Assembly (NCBI GenBank): GCA_012295275.1
Contig: CM022666.1
Span: forward strand, 6,070,519-6,134,518
DNA: 64,000 bases
Direction of reading: 5' to 3'
Source of the DNA: Chrysomallon squamiferum
Lineage: Eukaryota > Mollusca > Gastropoda > Neomphalida > Peltospiridae
Of the stretch, positions 37,988 through 59,060 are shown one piece after another. Position 1 is the stretch's first letter, and the number at the start of each line of letters is the position of its first letter. The notes below the pieces were generated by a model that ran no database searches, had not been told where the DNA came from, and saw only the letters and a program-made list of their open reading frames with translations. A program made the translations under genes and the position numbers.

Positions 37988-38042
<55 letters not shown>

Positions 38043-38137
38043 TAATCATTTTATTTTTATTATTATTTTATTTTTATATTTTATTATTTGCTTTTTATTT
38101 TATTTTTTTATTTATTTATTTATTTATTTATTTTTTT

Positions 38138-38177
<40 letters not shown>

Positions 38178-38377
38178 CAGCTCACAAGTTCAAAGAAGAA
38201 GCCTGTGAATCAGTTATGGCTGCAATGAGAAAATGTTGTGCAAGACTGGGTCCAGACGACTCAGTCTGCTGTTCAGGATTTATAAAAACAGATAAAAACC
38301 GAAATCTTGACACCGGCCATGGACTCTCTGCATTTATGTACTTTAAAAAACAAAAAAATAATCATGTGATAGGCTGA
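37877..38377 (+). CDS. CMC4: CMC4-like twin CX9C mitochondrial protein, copy 1
   Basis: Two coding exons, 37877-37934 and 38181-38377, joined in phase 1 (CAG-G|CT), 84 aa. Small twin-CX9C proteins are imported into the mitochondrial intermembrane space by the Mia40 relay. The N-terminus MNRPDPCQRQACDITKCLQ and the following ACESVMAAMRKCC give two CX9C motifs (C-QRQACDITK-C and C-ESVMAAMRK-C), as in human CMC4 (68 aa, DPCQKQACEIQKCLQ). The intermediate Cys of the first motif and the CC pairs are also kept. The C-terminus is about 15-20 residues longer than in human. The intron (37935-38180) is almost entirely ATT and T repeats and its acceptor follows a T run. The start is the first ATG giving the DPC motif. 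Confidence 0.9.
37983..38178. repeat. ATT array and long T tract in the CMC4 copy 1 intron
   Basis: (ATT)n from 37989 to about 38040, mixed TTA/TTTA, then T runs from 38108 to 38177 ending in CAG. The T run is the polypyrimidine tract of exon 2. Confidence 0.9.
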
Positions 38378-40379
38378 TAGTCTGCTTCAAACTGTTTAAT
38401 AATTAACCTGAAAAAGAAACTGCATTTTTTTTTTTTATATAGAATTATGTTGTTATAATAACTTGTAAAAAAAAAGATAACATTCTGAAGCAGATCTATC
38501 AGATTAATAATTTGATTGAATTGTTATTAGTATGAAGCTTTGTTTATATTTGTGTGACAAAACCTGTGACAGTTACTAATGCTGTTTATTACATATCCAA
38601 ATATGTAAATTGTTAATCAGAATTTGTATTGTTAACCTTAGTGTTTGAATTTGAGGAACACAAATGTTAAAGACAGAACAAACCCACATTTAATAAAGTA
38701 TAATAGAAGATGTCATTTTGAACTATAATTACATTAAAATAAGATTAAAATTTTTTTTTTTTTTTTTTTTAATAAATATTAATGTGTTTACAATTGTGAG
38801 AAGAAAATAATAAGCACCTGCATTAATGGAAATATTGTTTTAAAAATATATAAATTTATTTATTTTATACTAAAGATCATATAATATTTTAAAATCCTGC
38901 AAATAACACAGTTATCATAATCAATAGATTGAATTCCATTTTTTCAGTTTAGAATACTGTATATCAAAATTTCTTTAAAATCAACAATACACAAAGTTCT
39001 GTTTTCATGTGAGGTGTGCATGTAATTTATGTTTCTTACAGTATTAAAAGATGTTTAACTTACGTTTGGTTTGTTATCTGTTGAAAAATAACCATCAATT
39101 TTAAAACTGAATGAAACTGAGTGTTTATTCAGAATCAAAGAAGGTAGTTTACAAGTGAATTTGTAATGAGCTTTCATATCTGGAGTTTGACAAATATAAT
39201 TAGTCTGTTGTTGTTTACATTTATTCTAACCCATGTAAATATGATTCTGGAACAAACAGCATATTATATATATATATATTAAAACAACCTTGACATAGCT
39301 CATTTTTAAATACTAGGCTAGTAAAAAGTAGTAGTTGATACCCAGTTTCAGCTACAAGATTCAGTACTAACGTGCACGTAAATAATGTCTGAAACTTGGT
39401 TAAAGTTTAAAAATGTTAAATATTTTAAAACAAATATCCCCTTTGTGTTATCAATGTTCTTTAAAAGACCTAATAATATTAAAATAAAGATACTAAAAAC
39501 AAATGAGATGGCAATCAATACACCTACAAGAAAACGGCATTTTACCTTTGATGCTCTCATCACATTCGCGGAATTTATCACGCACAAAATATCCACCGAG
39601 GTACAAGCTAGACGTAGGTTACGTTAGTAAAGTATATATTTTCTTTTTAATGTTGTTATTCTAACAGTTATTACTGGAAAGTTTTGACCAAGTTTGATAA
39701 GTAAATAACGAGTTTCATCATCAGTGTAAAGCAACATTATAATTATTATGTTCGCCTGGTATCAAAGTTCGGGTTGTTCCAAATTCCGGTCTATTTGGAC
39801 AGAACTCTTTTAAAACTTACTTGTACACATACGTTTTGCTCTCTAAATTATTTTGGTTTAAAAAAACGAAATAAAAAATAATAAAGATATATTTAATAGA
39901 TTATTATTATTATTATTATTTTTTTTTTTTTATTATTATTTTTATTTTTTTTAGCAGTTATTAGTATATTTTAAATTCATTCTGGAATGAAATTAAAGCT
40001 AAATATACACTTTAGATAAGCCATAATTTATTAATTATTTTTGCTGGAGTGAAATGATATGAGATAAACATCGTTTGGTCAGAACAGTATTATGTATGTG
40101 AAGTCTTCTTCTGTTAGATAGATATACTAAATGTATTTTACACACATCCAAGTGACTGTTTAATTTTATTGTACTCCAACCTTTGTAAATAATAAATGAT
40201 GACAATCCCAATATTAAAAATTCATTATAAATGTTTGTGTAACAAAAATATAAATAATAATAAAATTATGAAAATTAATAAAATGTAATAATCATAATTT
40301 TGTATTATTATTTGATATCATTTGCATTTGTTTATGAATTTATATTTCAGACTTTAAATAATAAAAGAAATAGGTTTGA
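38378..40379. other. Region between the two CMC4 copies
   Basis: 3' flank of copy 1 and 5' flank of copy 2. A window open on both strands lies at 39348-39627. On the plus strand it ends at a possible donor (CACCGAG|GTACAAG, 39600), and an acceptor (tatttcag, ending 40350) precedes the copy 2 ATG, so a non-coding first exon of copy 2 near 39540-39600 is possible. ATT/T-rich repeats lie at about 39901-39950. Confidence 0.4.
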
Positions 40380-41425
40380 ATGGTTAAGGAAACATATAAA
40401 GTTGATCCATGTCAAAAGGAGGCTTGTGCTATTCAGTCTTGTCTACAAGGTTAGTTTTACATTTTATATTTTACTTATATTTCAGTTCACTGGTTTCCAC
40501 CTTTCTTCCATATTGTATTTCCTTTAAAACAAGAGCCGGCAAATTGTCTTAGATTAAACTGTAACCAAAGAGGAAAGAAATGTTTTATTTAAAAGTGTTG
40601 TATAAGAGCTATAATCAGGATTAAATGTTTTTTTGTTTCCTTTTTTTTTTTTTTTTGAAATTGTTCTGATATTGTATAATAAAGTAATGAAGCTTAAACA
40701 TCTTAATTTACTCTAGAAGGAACACAAGAAGTGATTTAAACATTCTAATCCAAATCTAAGATATCTTGGTTAAACTTTGAAAAAAATATGGGTATCTGGA
40801 ACAAGCCCGGTGAAGAAAATAACAATGGTTATTAAAACTTTGTTGCTGGTTGCAAAGGGCCTCAATAATAGTTCACGTTTCAGAGCCCTGAAAATGCACA
40901 TCTGTCACTATATGTGCTGTTAATTTTTTATTAGCACCAAAGGATCTTTTATAATGCACCTTCCCATAGGCTAAAAAAACACATAAAATATGGCTGTTGA
41001 TAAATCAGTCAAAGAGAACATACTGGAATGGGAAACTGTCAAATGGAAGGTCTGAGAAAGATTCAGAATTATTGAAATTTTGCGGGTTTATTTTCAACAT
41101 TACAAATTCCTCATGTTTTTGTTTTATAACTAAATGTGAAAAAATATTTTTTAATGTTCATAAATTTATATTATTTATAGTACAAATATTATTTTATCCA
41201 ATACCTGAAATTCCAAAATCGAGGATTCAACTATTGTTATACTAAAAACTTATACTTCGAATTATTATTATTATTATTATTTTCTAATAATTTTCTTCAG
41301 CTCACAAGTTCCAGGAATCTGCCTGTCAGTCAGTAATAGAGGCAATGAGAAAATGTTGTGAAAGATTTGATGACTCAGTCTGTTGTTCAGGATTCAGAAA
41401 AACTGACAAAAAAGCAAAGTCATGA
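40380..41425 (+). CDS. CMC4: CMC4-like twin CX9C mitochondrial protein, copy 2
   Basis: Two coding exons, 40380-40449 and 41301-41425, with the intron at the same place and phase as copy 1; 64 aa. Both CX9C motifs are present (C-QKEACAIQS-C and C-QSVIEAMRK-C) with the CC pairs. The second exon opens with the same ctcacaagttc as copy 1. It differs from copy 1 by a longer N-terminus (MVKETYKVDPC) and a short tail ending near ..DKKAKS. It is probably a tandem duplicate, in the same orientation and about 2.5 kb downstream. Both copies look intact, so either may carry the ancestral role. Confidence 0.88.
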
Positions 41426-42889
41426 CACTGGATTTATATAGATTTGTTTAAATGAGGTAATACATAAATATTATATATTTACTATTCTTATACATGAGAA
41501 ATAATAATAATAACAAAAACAACAAAATTTATCATATATTTTTCTTTTTTAATATTCATAATGAAATTTAGTATTGTTTTTAATTTATTTGTTTATTTGT
41601 TTTAATTATTATTTCTTCTTATTATTATTCTTATTTGTTTCTATTGTCTTAATATCTATTTTCTATTTATATTTTATTTTTTTATAACTTTTAATTTTTA
41701 TTTGTACTTTTTTTTGCAGCATAATGTACATCACTTAAGCACAGAGATATGGAACATACTTCCCCTTTTTTCTTTTTGACAGTTGATATTTATATATTAA
41801 AACAAAAATGATAAGCATTTCATTTTGAAATTATATACATCACAATAGTGGCAAATCCTTTTTCTGTTATTTTAGATCTGCCCCCGATTTCAGCAAAAAA
41901 ACTATTTTTTTTTTTAGAATTAGGTGATCTATCACCAATATATTTTTAAATTATGACTGAAAAAGAAAAATAATTAATTAAACTTAAATAAGAGTTAGAT
42001 TCAATACTTTCTCAGTTTAATTACCTCAAAACAATGTATTTCACTGTGTTTGAAAACAATGTATATTTATTGGCATGAAATATAATGTCACTGTCTATCA
42101 ACTTAATTTCCTACTAATTTATTATGAAAAGTATTCTGTGATAGTATTGTACAAGATGTTTATTTATATTATTTACCATCAGTTTGTTTTTAATTCGTTT
42201 ACATTTATATAATAAAATATACATAATTATACAGAAGTATATCTATGTACATATTCAAAATAAATAAAAATAAACGTAAATAATCAAATGTAGGTATGCT
42301 TGTATAGAGTGAGGTTGATAGAGAGATGTAGACAGACTGATAGATACACAAGTTTTGTATTACTCGGGAATTAAAAACTGATTGCAACTGTTATCTTTGT
42401 TGTTATTTTTAAACAAACAATAAGGATCCATGAAGTACATAGGTGGGGATGGACGTTGATGTTCAAGTACAATATTTATAATGATGTCATGGAATCATTA
42501 ATTTTGCTGACAGAGAAATTTAACATTTTCAGCAAATAAAAAACAAAAAAACAAAAACAAAACAAACAACAATCAGCATTCTTGAATCATTTAAATAAAT
42601 CTAAATAAAATGCCTAACAACTGTGGAAGCGAAATTCACAATGTCCAATTACTTTTCTTCATGAAAAATTGGGGTAAGACTGTACAGTTCCCTCCCAAAA
42701 GACAGACATCCGATATGATGGACAGAACTCTTTATTGGGTTATGTAACGTATCCTGTACAACCCAGACTGCTTCAGTGCAAGGGGTCAGTGTTGATCAAC
42801 TAGCTGACTGACTTCAGCACTGCATTGTTTTATATTGCACAGTTATGACAATACCTATTTAAAGCCGATTTTTTTTTTTTGTTGTTGTT
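41426..42889. other. CMC4 copy 2 3' flank, no gene seen
   Basis: AT-rich with TTATT-type low complexity (about 41590-41710) and no convincing coding region. Confidence 0.5.
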
Positions 42890-43475
42890 GTTGTTGTTAT
42901 TTCTACAAATTCCACGAAAGCAACTAGGAGAACTTAACTGTAATCCAAACATAATTAACAAATGTAAAGATATTGTGTTTGATGAAGTCCCCGTTTTTAG
43001 AGTTTACGTCATTGACTTCACTGCAACATCAGTATTCAATTCATTTCACTCCAGGCAGACATTGTTTTTATATCAATGATTATCGTGTCCAGAAGGGAAA
43101 GTGTTCACTGGAGATGCGTGACAAAAACGTGTACCGGAAAGCGCACCACTGTCGGAGATTTTATACAAAACATCTTCCAAGTGACCCGTATGTTGCTCCA
43201 TTTATCAGCATACTAAGACAACGAACAAGAGAAGAAAGAACACGAGTGCAGTAAAATATACGATGATGAGGTCGCAAAGCAAGCATCCGAATCTTTCCCA
43301 GTATGAGCAGTGGAATGTACAGAGACGGAGTTCCGATACCTGCCCTAATGCAGACTAGAGCCGATGTCAGCACAGAAGAACCATGGATACAGACAAATGA
43401 AGGAAGACTACTTGTTGCTCAGTTTGTTGAAAAATCACGTAATACAATCGTCAAAACGACCTCTTTCTCCAGTTA
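42890..43475 (+). pseudogene. FLYWCH-like domain remnant, probably transposon-derived
   Basis: An open stretch (42973-43254) includes HCFYINDYRVQ.., then VYRKAHHCRRFYTKHLPSDP and RQRTREERTRVQ; after a stop it continues as IYDDEVAKQASESFP. This order (Y.x.Y..., a C/H pair, then H..D, then a basic RxRxR stretch, then an E/D-rich helix) is that of FLYWCH zinc-finger proteins, often carried by MULE-like elements. Stops and frame changes (for example at 43252-43254 and near 43304) suggest decay, although unseen introns cannot be excluded. No transposase core follows. Confidence 0.45.
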
Positions 43476-44528
43476 AAGTTTAGACTGACTTTTAGATGGC
43501 TGCAGTCCAAGCAGATGGAACTGAATTTCCACAAGGTGAGGTGAAAGGATGCTCCCCCCTCCCACTTACACGGGCCATTTTGAGGAAAAAATCCCAGGTC
43601 TTGCTGTTCGTTCTGTACAAATGATGAAAAAAGACAGCTAACCCTTTGCCAGAAAACATCTTTTAAAATTAGGTTAAAAATGCGTCAAATGGACGGGTTC
43701 AAATCTATAAATAAATCTAATTTTATGCAATTTTCTTATGTATTTAGTAGTATTGGACACCCGTCTTTTGGAGGACACCGACTGTAAATCAATGGGTGGG
43801 GTATATTGTACAAAAGGGTGTAAACCATTGTAGAGATAAGGTGGGTAGAAACTGCATGATTTTTGATTTTTTGTATCCTTCCTTTATTGCAGATATCACA
43901 ACAGTCATGCGCATTTCGGTTCTGGAGTGATTTTTCTTTTATCGGTCCTATTACTTGTGCGCTGAAGATTTTTATTTTGTTAAATTTCACTTCTTGGGGC
44001 CACTGGATGGAAGGGGTAAATTTCTAAATCCGCACGATTTCGAGTTGGTCAAGGATATAGTAAAATACAGGTGGCTTTAGAAAGAATCGCTCGAAACAAG
44101 ACAGAAAATACTTTGTTGGTTGGAACGGGAAGCCAAAGAAGCTAGGTTTGCCAGCTTTTGTGCCATAACTGAATGTTTTATTGAGCAAAAAGACCGCCCT
44201 CACTGTTCATAAACGAAAACTAAAATTTGAAACAAGTTGATGTGTAAAAATATCCTCCCACATTGCGCCACATGGGGTTCTTATAACAAACGAGGCTATC
44301 CACAAACAATTAAAATTTCTAGTTTCCAACAATTAAGTAGCGATAAAATCGATTACTCCACCTTGGAGGAAGAAGTTACTATTCCGTCAAAAACGTCCCC
44401 ACACGCAAACACACCAAGCCTAGAACTAATGGTCAGCATCGTTTCGATTTCAGTGGCAAACGATGTTCTTTACCAAAATGGTAATTTGTAAATTTATAAA
44501 ATTAAAAATACAAGAAATTTTTGTATAT
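43476..44528. other. Unassigned, some coding-like stretches
   Basis: Less AT-rich than its surroundings. Plus-strand frames near 44085-44215 (ETRQKILCWLEREAKEARFA) and 44237-44491 are open but unrecognised. They may be further transposon debris linked to the FLYWCH remnant. Confidence 0.35.
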
Positions 44529-44534
44529 TTTATT
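44529..44534 (-). terminator. Poly(A) signal of the EF-hand precursor gene
   Basis: AATAAA on the minus strand about 43 nt after the stop codon at 44577-44579. Confidence 0.65.
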
Positions 44535-44576
44535 AAACCTTTTTATCCCAGTATTTTTTTTACAAGTACAAATATT

Positions 44577-45257
44577 TTAATGTACGACGTCATCATCTCC
44601 AGCGTCATCAGCTCCATCTTCATCGACGGCTTCAACAACTGCAAGAAACAAAAACAAATTCGTAATCTATTTTTAAACGAGTAAACTGAAGATCTAAACG
44701 CGTTTCTCTTTCTACTTACGTTCATCTTTATCGACGAAGTTGAAATCGTCCAATTCAGCTGCGTTCAGTTTGCCGTCACCATCGCCATCTGCAGCGTGGA
44801 ATTTTTTCAGCTGAACCACGTTTGTGGGCTTCAGACCCGATGCTGCAGCGATTTCATGCAGGTCAGCAAAACCATCTCCATCGACGTCCAATTCTTTCAA
44901 AGCAGCGACATCGTCAGCATCCTCAAAATTCAAAATACGACATTTAATATATATGGCTGTTCATGAACAATCTTACCGCGAGTAGATTACCATTTTTTTT
45001 TTTTTTTAAATTTAAATTGTGGTGAAAAGCTAAATATCTGGCAATACCTCTGCTGGGTGAGCTCGCACGTCCAGTCCTCGCTTCCTCTTGCACACCTTGC
45101 ATGCCCAGCTCCTGGCCCACTTACAGGCCGCCATACAACCAAGTGTGTGATACGGACTGACGCGAATTCTTCGCACGGACCGGAAGAACCAGCCGTCCAC
45201 GTTTTCAGGAACCAAGGTCAAGGCCAGCAGGAGTACCAAGAAATACGTGGTCCTCAT
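44577..45257 (-). CDS. Secreted precursor: cationic 4-Cys peptide plus two EF-hands
   Basis: Three coding exons: 45048-45257, 44720-44921, 44577-44638, with consistent phases (0, then 1); 157 aa. Residues 1-22 are a signal peptide (hydrophobic FLVLLLALTLV, small residue G22). Residues 23-60 are strongly basic and contain four Cys spaced C-x3-C-x7-C-x2-C (Cys41, 45, 53, 56), ending KRKR (57-60), a furin-type site. The rest is acidic and has two textbook EF loops, DVDGDGFADLHE and DGDGDGKLNAAE, and a D/E-rich tail. The layout (signal, cationic Cys peptide, polybasic cleavage site, acidic Ca-binding part) is that of a processed peptide precursor; an antimicrobial or signalling peptide is inference. 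I do not recognise a named family. It is divergent from MAO. Confidence 0.85.
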
Positions 45258-45415
45258 TTTGCTGGAAAAATATAAATTTATTCAGTTATTTTAATTCTTT
45301 ATATTGAAATTTAATATAAACGAATTAACTTTAAAGAAAAGACGAGAAAAAAATCCACCAAAAAAAAAATATATATATATATATAATAATAATAACAACA
45401 CTTACTGGAACAAAA

Positions 45416-45466
45416 CTTTCGCCACACTTCAAAACAACTAACACAAAACACTGGAAGACGATGAAG
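45416..45466 (-). other. Non-coding first exon of the EF-hand precursor gene
   Basis: On the minus strand TTGTTCCA|GTAAGTG gives a donor at 45416, and TTTTTCCAG ends an intron just before the exon carrying the ATG (acceptor at 45262). The right end is placed about 30 nt downstream of the TATA box, so it is approximate. Confidence 0.65.
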
Positions 45467-45489
45467 TGACTGCACGGTCTAACTTCACT

Positions 45490-45497
45490 TATTTATA
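45490..45497 (-). promoter_or_regulatory. TATA box of the EF-hand precursor gene
   Basis: TATAAATA on the minus strand, about 25-30 nt before the inferred transcription start of the non-coding exon. Confidence 0.7.
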
Positions 45498-45762
45498 ACG
45501 TAAAAAATTAATCACGTGACCTGACGTGAAATTCGTTCAGCACGATCCTCCTCAAACAACACGCTGTGAAAATGTTTGTACTGGAAATGCATGTCAAGGT
45601 CAGTGATAATAGAAAACACAGAGTGAACTTTGCAAAACAGTTATGACATAATTGTGTGAGAATTTCCTTTATCAGTTAAGTGTGCGATTGAGAATGTTTT
45701 CTGGGAGAGAGGATTTTTATTAGGATTTTTTTTTATTGGTTGGTTATTTTTTTAAAAAGAGC

Positions 45763-45827
45763 ATTTAGAGAGAGAGAGAGAGAGAGATATATATAGAGAG
45801 ATATATATATAAAGAGGAAAGAGAGAC

Positions 45828-45900
<73 letters not shown>

Positions 45901-45912
45901 TTAGGATTGCGC

Positions 45913-45961
<49 letters not shown>

Positions 45962-46023
45962 TAGGATTGAAATAAGGGAGAGAGAGAGAGATGGTTGGTT
46001 AGGATTGCGCAAATAAGAGATAG

Positions 46024-46063
<40 letters not shown>

Positions 46064-46085
46064 GTTGGTTAGGATTGCGCAAACG

Positions 46086-46170
<85 letters not shown>
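45763..46170. repeat. Compound GA microsatellite between two divergent genes
   Basis: Several (GA)n blocks, with GATA and TATA stretches, separated by repeated short spacers (ggttaggattgcgcaaa at 45900, 46001 and 46066; a variant near 45960). The spacers show that whole GA-plus-spacer segments were duplicated. Confidence 0.95.
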
Positions 46171-46173
<3 letters not shown>

Positions 46174-46451
46174 GAATTTCTCAAATATCAAAGTAAACAA
46201 CTAAATATTAAACAAAGACTCTTTTTCATCGTTATCTGGGCGATCGTGCTGAAGTTTAGTTTAAAGATATATTTTAATCAGATAAAATTAAACGTAACAA
46301 GAACAACAGTAATGACCAAAAAGCGACAAGTTTTTAATTTCTAATGCGTAGACAATATTACTTTGTGATAACAACAAATTGCTGAGTATACTAAACAAGG
46401 AGGGAAACTGAATTTATTTATTTTAAATTAAAAAAGAAAAGAAAAATCGAT

Positions 46452-56581
<10,130 letters not shown>

Positions 56582-57385
56582 TAATAACAACACCAACAGC
56601 AACGATAACCACTACTGTTGTGATGAACAAACAAGCATAGCTTTTCTCGTCGTTTTCTCGATGTTTATAAAGGGACGCAACCGCTTTGGGTTCGACCTTA
56701 AGAACATTTGACCTATTTGTTTGTTAGTACTGCAAAGTGTTTGAGAGAAGCTATCTATATGTGTGTGATTGATTATTTTATTAAAAAAAATTATTGGAGT
56801 GTTATTTTAGTCTAAAAATTTAATCATTATATTATATGTATATATTAATAAGAAAATAAATTTATTTATCAAAAAAAAAGATCTGTTTTGTTTTTAAGTT
56901 TTACAGGGGAACAATAACGATATTTTACGATTTACAATTAACACTTCCAATTGCCAAAAGAAATTATTACTATTGTTCTTGCTACTGTTAACATCAACAT
57001 CATCTTGGTCATCATCAACATCATCATCATCATTATTATTGCATTGCTGTTGTTATCATCATCATCATCATCATTATAATTATTATTATTATAGAGACAT
57101 TGACAGACAACAGTATTCAGTTAACAAATTTTCACAGCTGTAACTAGACTGTGTTTAAAAGCCGAGTGGAGCTGGGCAGCACCATTTGTACGAGTGATCT
57201 GGGAGCCGTCTAGGGACTCCAGAAACTCCGACTCCAAACAGTAACCGTAGACACAAACGAATTCATTCAGTGGATATCGTTTCTATCGGAATAGAGATTT
57301 ATATTTTATATGTTTTAAGTAAAACCTTTGAGTCAAAAAAAAAAAAAAAAAAGAATAAGAAATAATAAAAAATCTGATTTTAATT
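56582..57385. other. MAO 3' UTR and flank
   Basis: Carries the poly(A) signal candidate at 56855-56860, CAT/ATC repeats (56996-57076) and an A tract near 57334-57352. No gene seen. Confidence 0.6.
56855..56860 (+). terminator. Poly(A) signal of MAO
   Basis: AATAAA 274 nt after the stop codon. Confidence 0.55.
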
Positions 57386-58600
57386 TTGAGTGTTACCTTC
57401 TACATGTTACTACTGATATTAACATTTTACTTACTACATGTTAATAGTGGTATCAACACTTTTACTTATGATATGCTGCTACTTTTATTTACATTTTTTC
57501 TTGTTCCATATTACTGCTGTTATCTGCATTTTTCCTCAATGTTACCGCTGTTAACATTTTTACTTACTACATCATTCTATTTCTACTGGCATTCTTACTT
57601 ATTACATGTTGCTACTGGAAGTACAATTTATATTTACTACATGTTACTACTAGCATTCATATTATTACTTTCTACATGTTACTACTGATATTTACATTAT
57701 TACTTACAACATGTTACTACTGTTATTAGCAGTATTACGTTCTACATGTTAGTACTGTTATTAACATTATTACGTTCTACATGTTACTACTGGAAGTACA
57801 ATTTATATTTACTACATGTTACTACTAGCATTCATTTTTACTTTCTACAATGTTACTACTGATATTAACATTATTACTTACAACATGTTACTACTGTTAT
57901 TAGCAGTATTACGTTCTACATGTTATTACTGGAAGTACAATTTATATTTACTACATGTTACTAGTAGCATTAACATTTTTACTTACTGCTTGATACTATT
58001 AGTATTCACGTTATTACATTCTACATGTTACTGCTGATACTAACATTATTACTTACAACATGTTATTACTGATATTAACATTATTATTTACAACATGTTA
58101 CTACTGATATTAACATTATTACATTCTACATGTTATTACTGTTATTTATATTTATTATTACTTTTCACATTTTTACTTACTAACTTGATATTAACATTAT
58201 TACTTACAACATGTTATTACTGATATTAACATTATTATTTACAACATGTTACTACAGATATTAACATTATTACGTTCTACATGTTTGTACTGTTATTAAC
58301 ATTATTATCTACAACATGATACTACTGATATCAACATAATTACTTTCTACACGATACTACTGATATTAACATTATTACTTTCTACATGTTAGTACTGTTA
58401 TTAACATTATTATTTGTACATGTTAGTACTGTTATTAACATTATTACTTTCTACATGTTAGTACTGGTATTAACATTATTACTAACAACATGTTACTACT
58501 GATATTAACATTACTACGTTCTACATATTAATACTGTTATTAACATTATCAGGTTCTACATGTTAGTACTGTTGTTAACAATATTATATTTCCAGACATT
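57386..58600. repeat. ~35-bp minisatellite field
   Basis: Degenerate tandem copies of a ~35-bp motif, CTACATGTTACTACTGATAT followed by TAACATTATTACTTA. A composite containing ctggaagtacaatttatatt recurs at about 57615, 57789 and 57929, so there is a higher-order pattern. Short frames across it are artefacts. Confidence 0.9.
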
Positions 58601-59048
58601 TCTATACGCAGTGTTTTGTTAGTTTCAAATTTACCTATATTCTTCAGCAAACTTATTTCACTTGAAGCATTTAGAATATTGCTAGCTGATTTTCTGTTTC
58701 CTTTCTTTAATATCACAAAAAGCACAATATAGACCGAGTAATCACACAATAGTGGGAAAACACGATTCAAACAGTGATAGGCTGAAAAATGCCAGAGGTT
58801 CAGTAGAGGTACAGGTTCAATATGCGTACGCTTCCCCTACTGTTATTATCATTAATACTTCAGCGGATGTTGCTGCATTACTAGTGATACTATTACTGTT
58901 TTATTTCTATTTCTGTTCTTCTTCTACTACTTCGTTTACTACTATTACTAATACAAAGAGTACAATCATTTATTATACTCCGTTTTCGACGGGGAAAAGA
59001 TTTTGTTTTTAAAAACATAAAGTAATAGATTATAAACATCACTAAAAC
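58601..59048. other. Intergenic, no gene seen
   Basis: Between the minisatellite field and the 3' end of the Cys-rich gene; nothing recognisable. Confidence 0.5.
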
Positions 59049-59054
59049 TTTATT
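59049..59054 (-). terminator. Poly(A) signal of the Cys-rich gene
   Basis: AATAAA on the minus strand starts 6 nt after the TAA stop, which implies a very short 3' UTR. Confidence 0.7.
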
Positions 59055-59060
59055 TCTCAG

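Noticed and set aside
58752-59012. 86-codon plus frame
   Set aside because: Ser/Thr/Ile-rich low complexity, no recognisable signature, downstream of a minisatellite.
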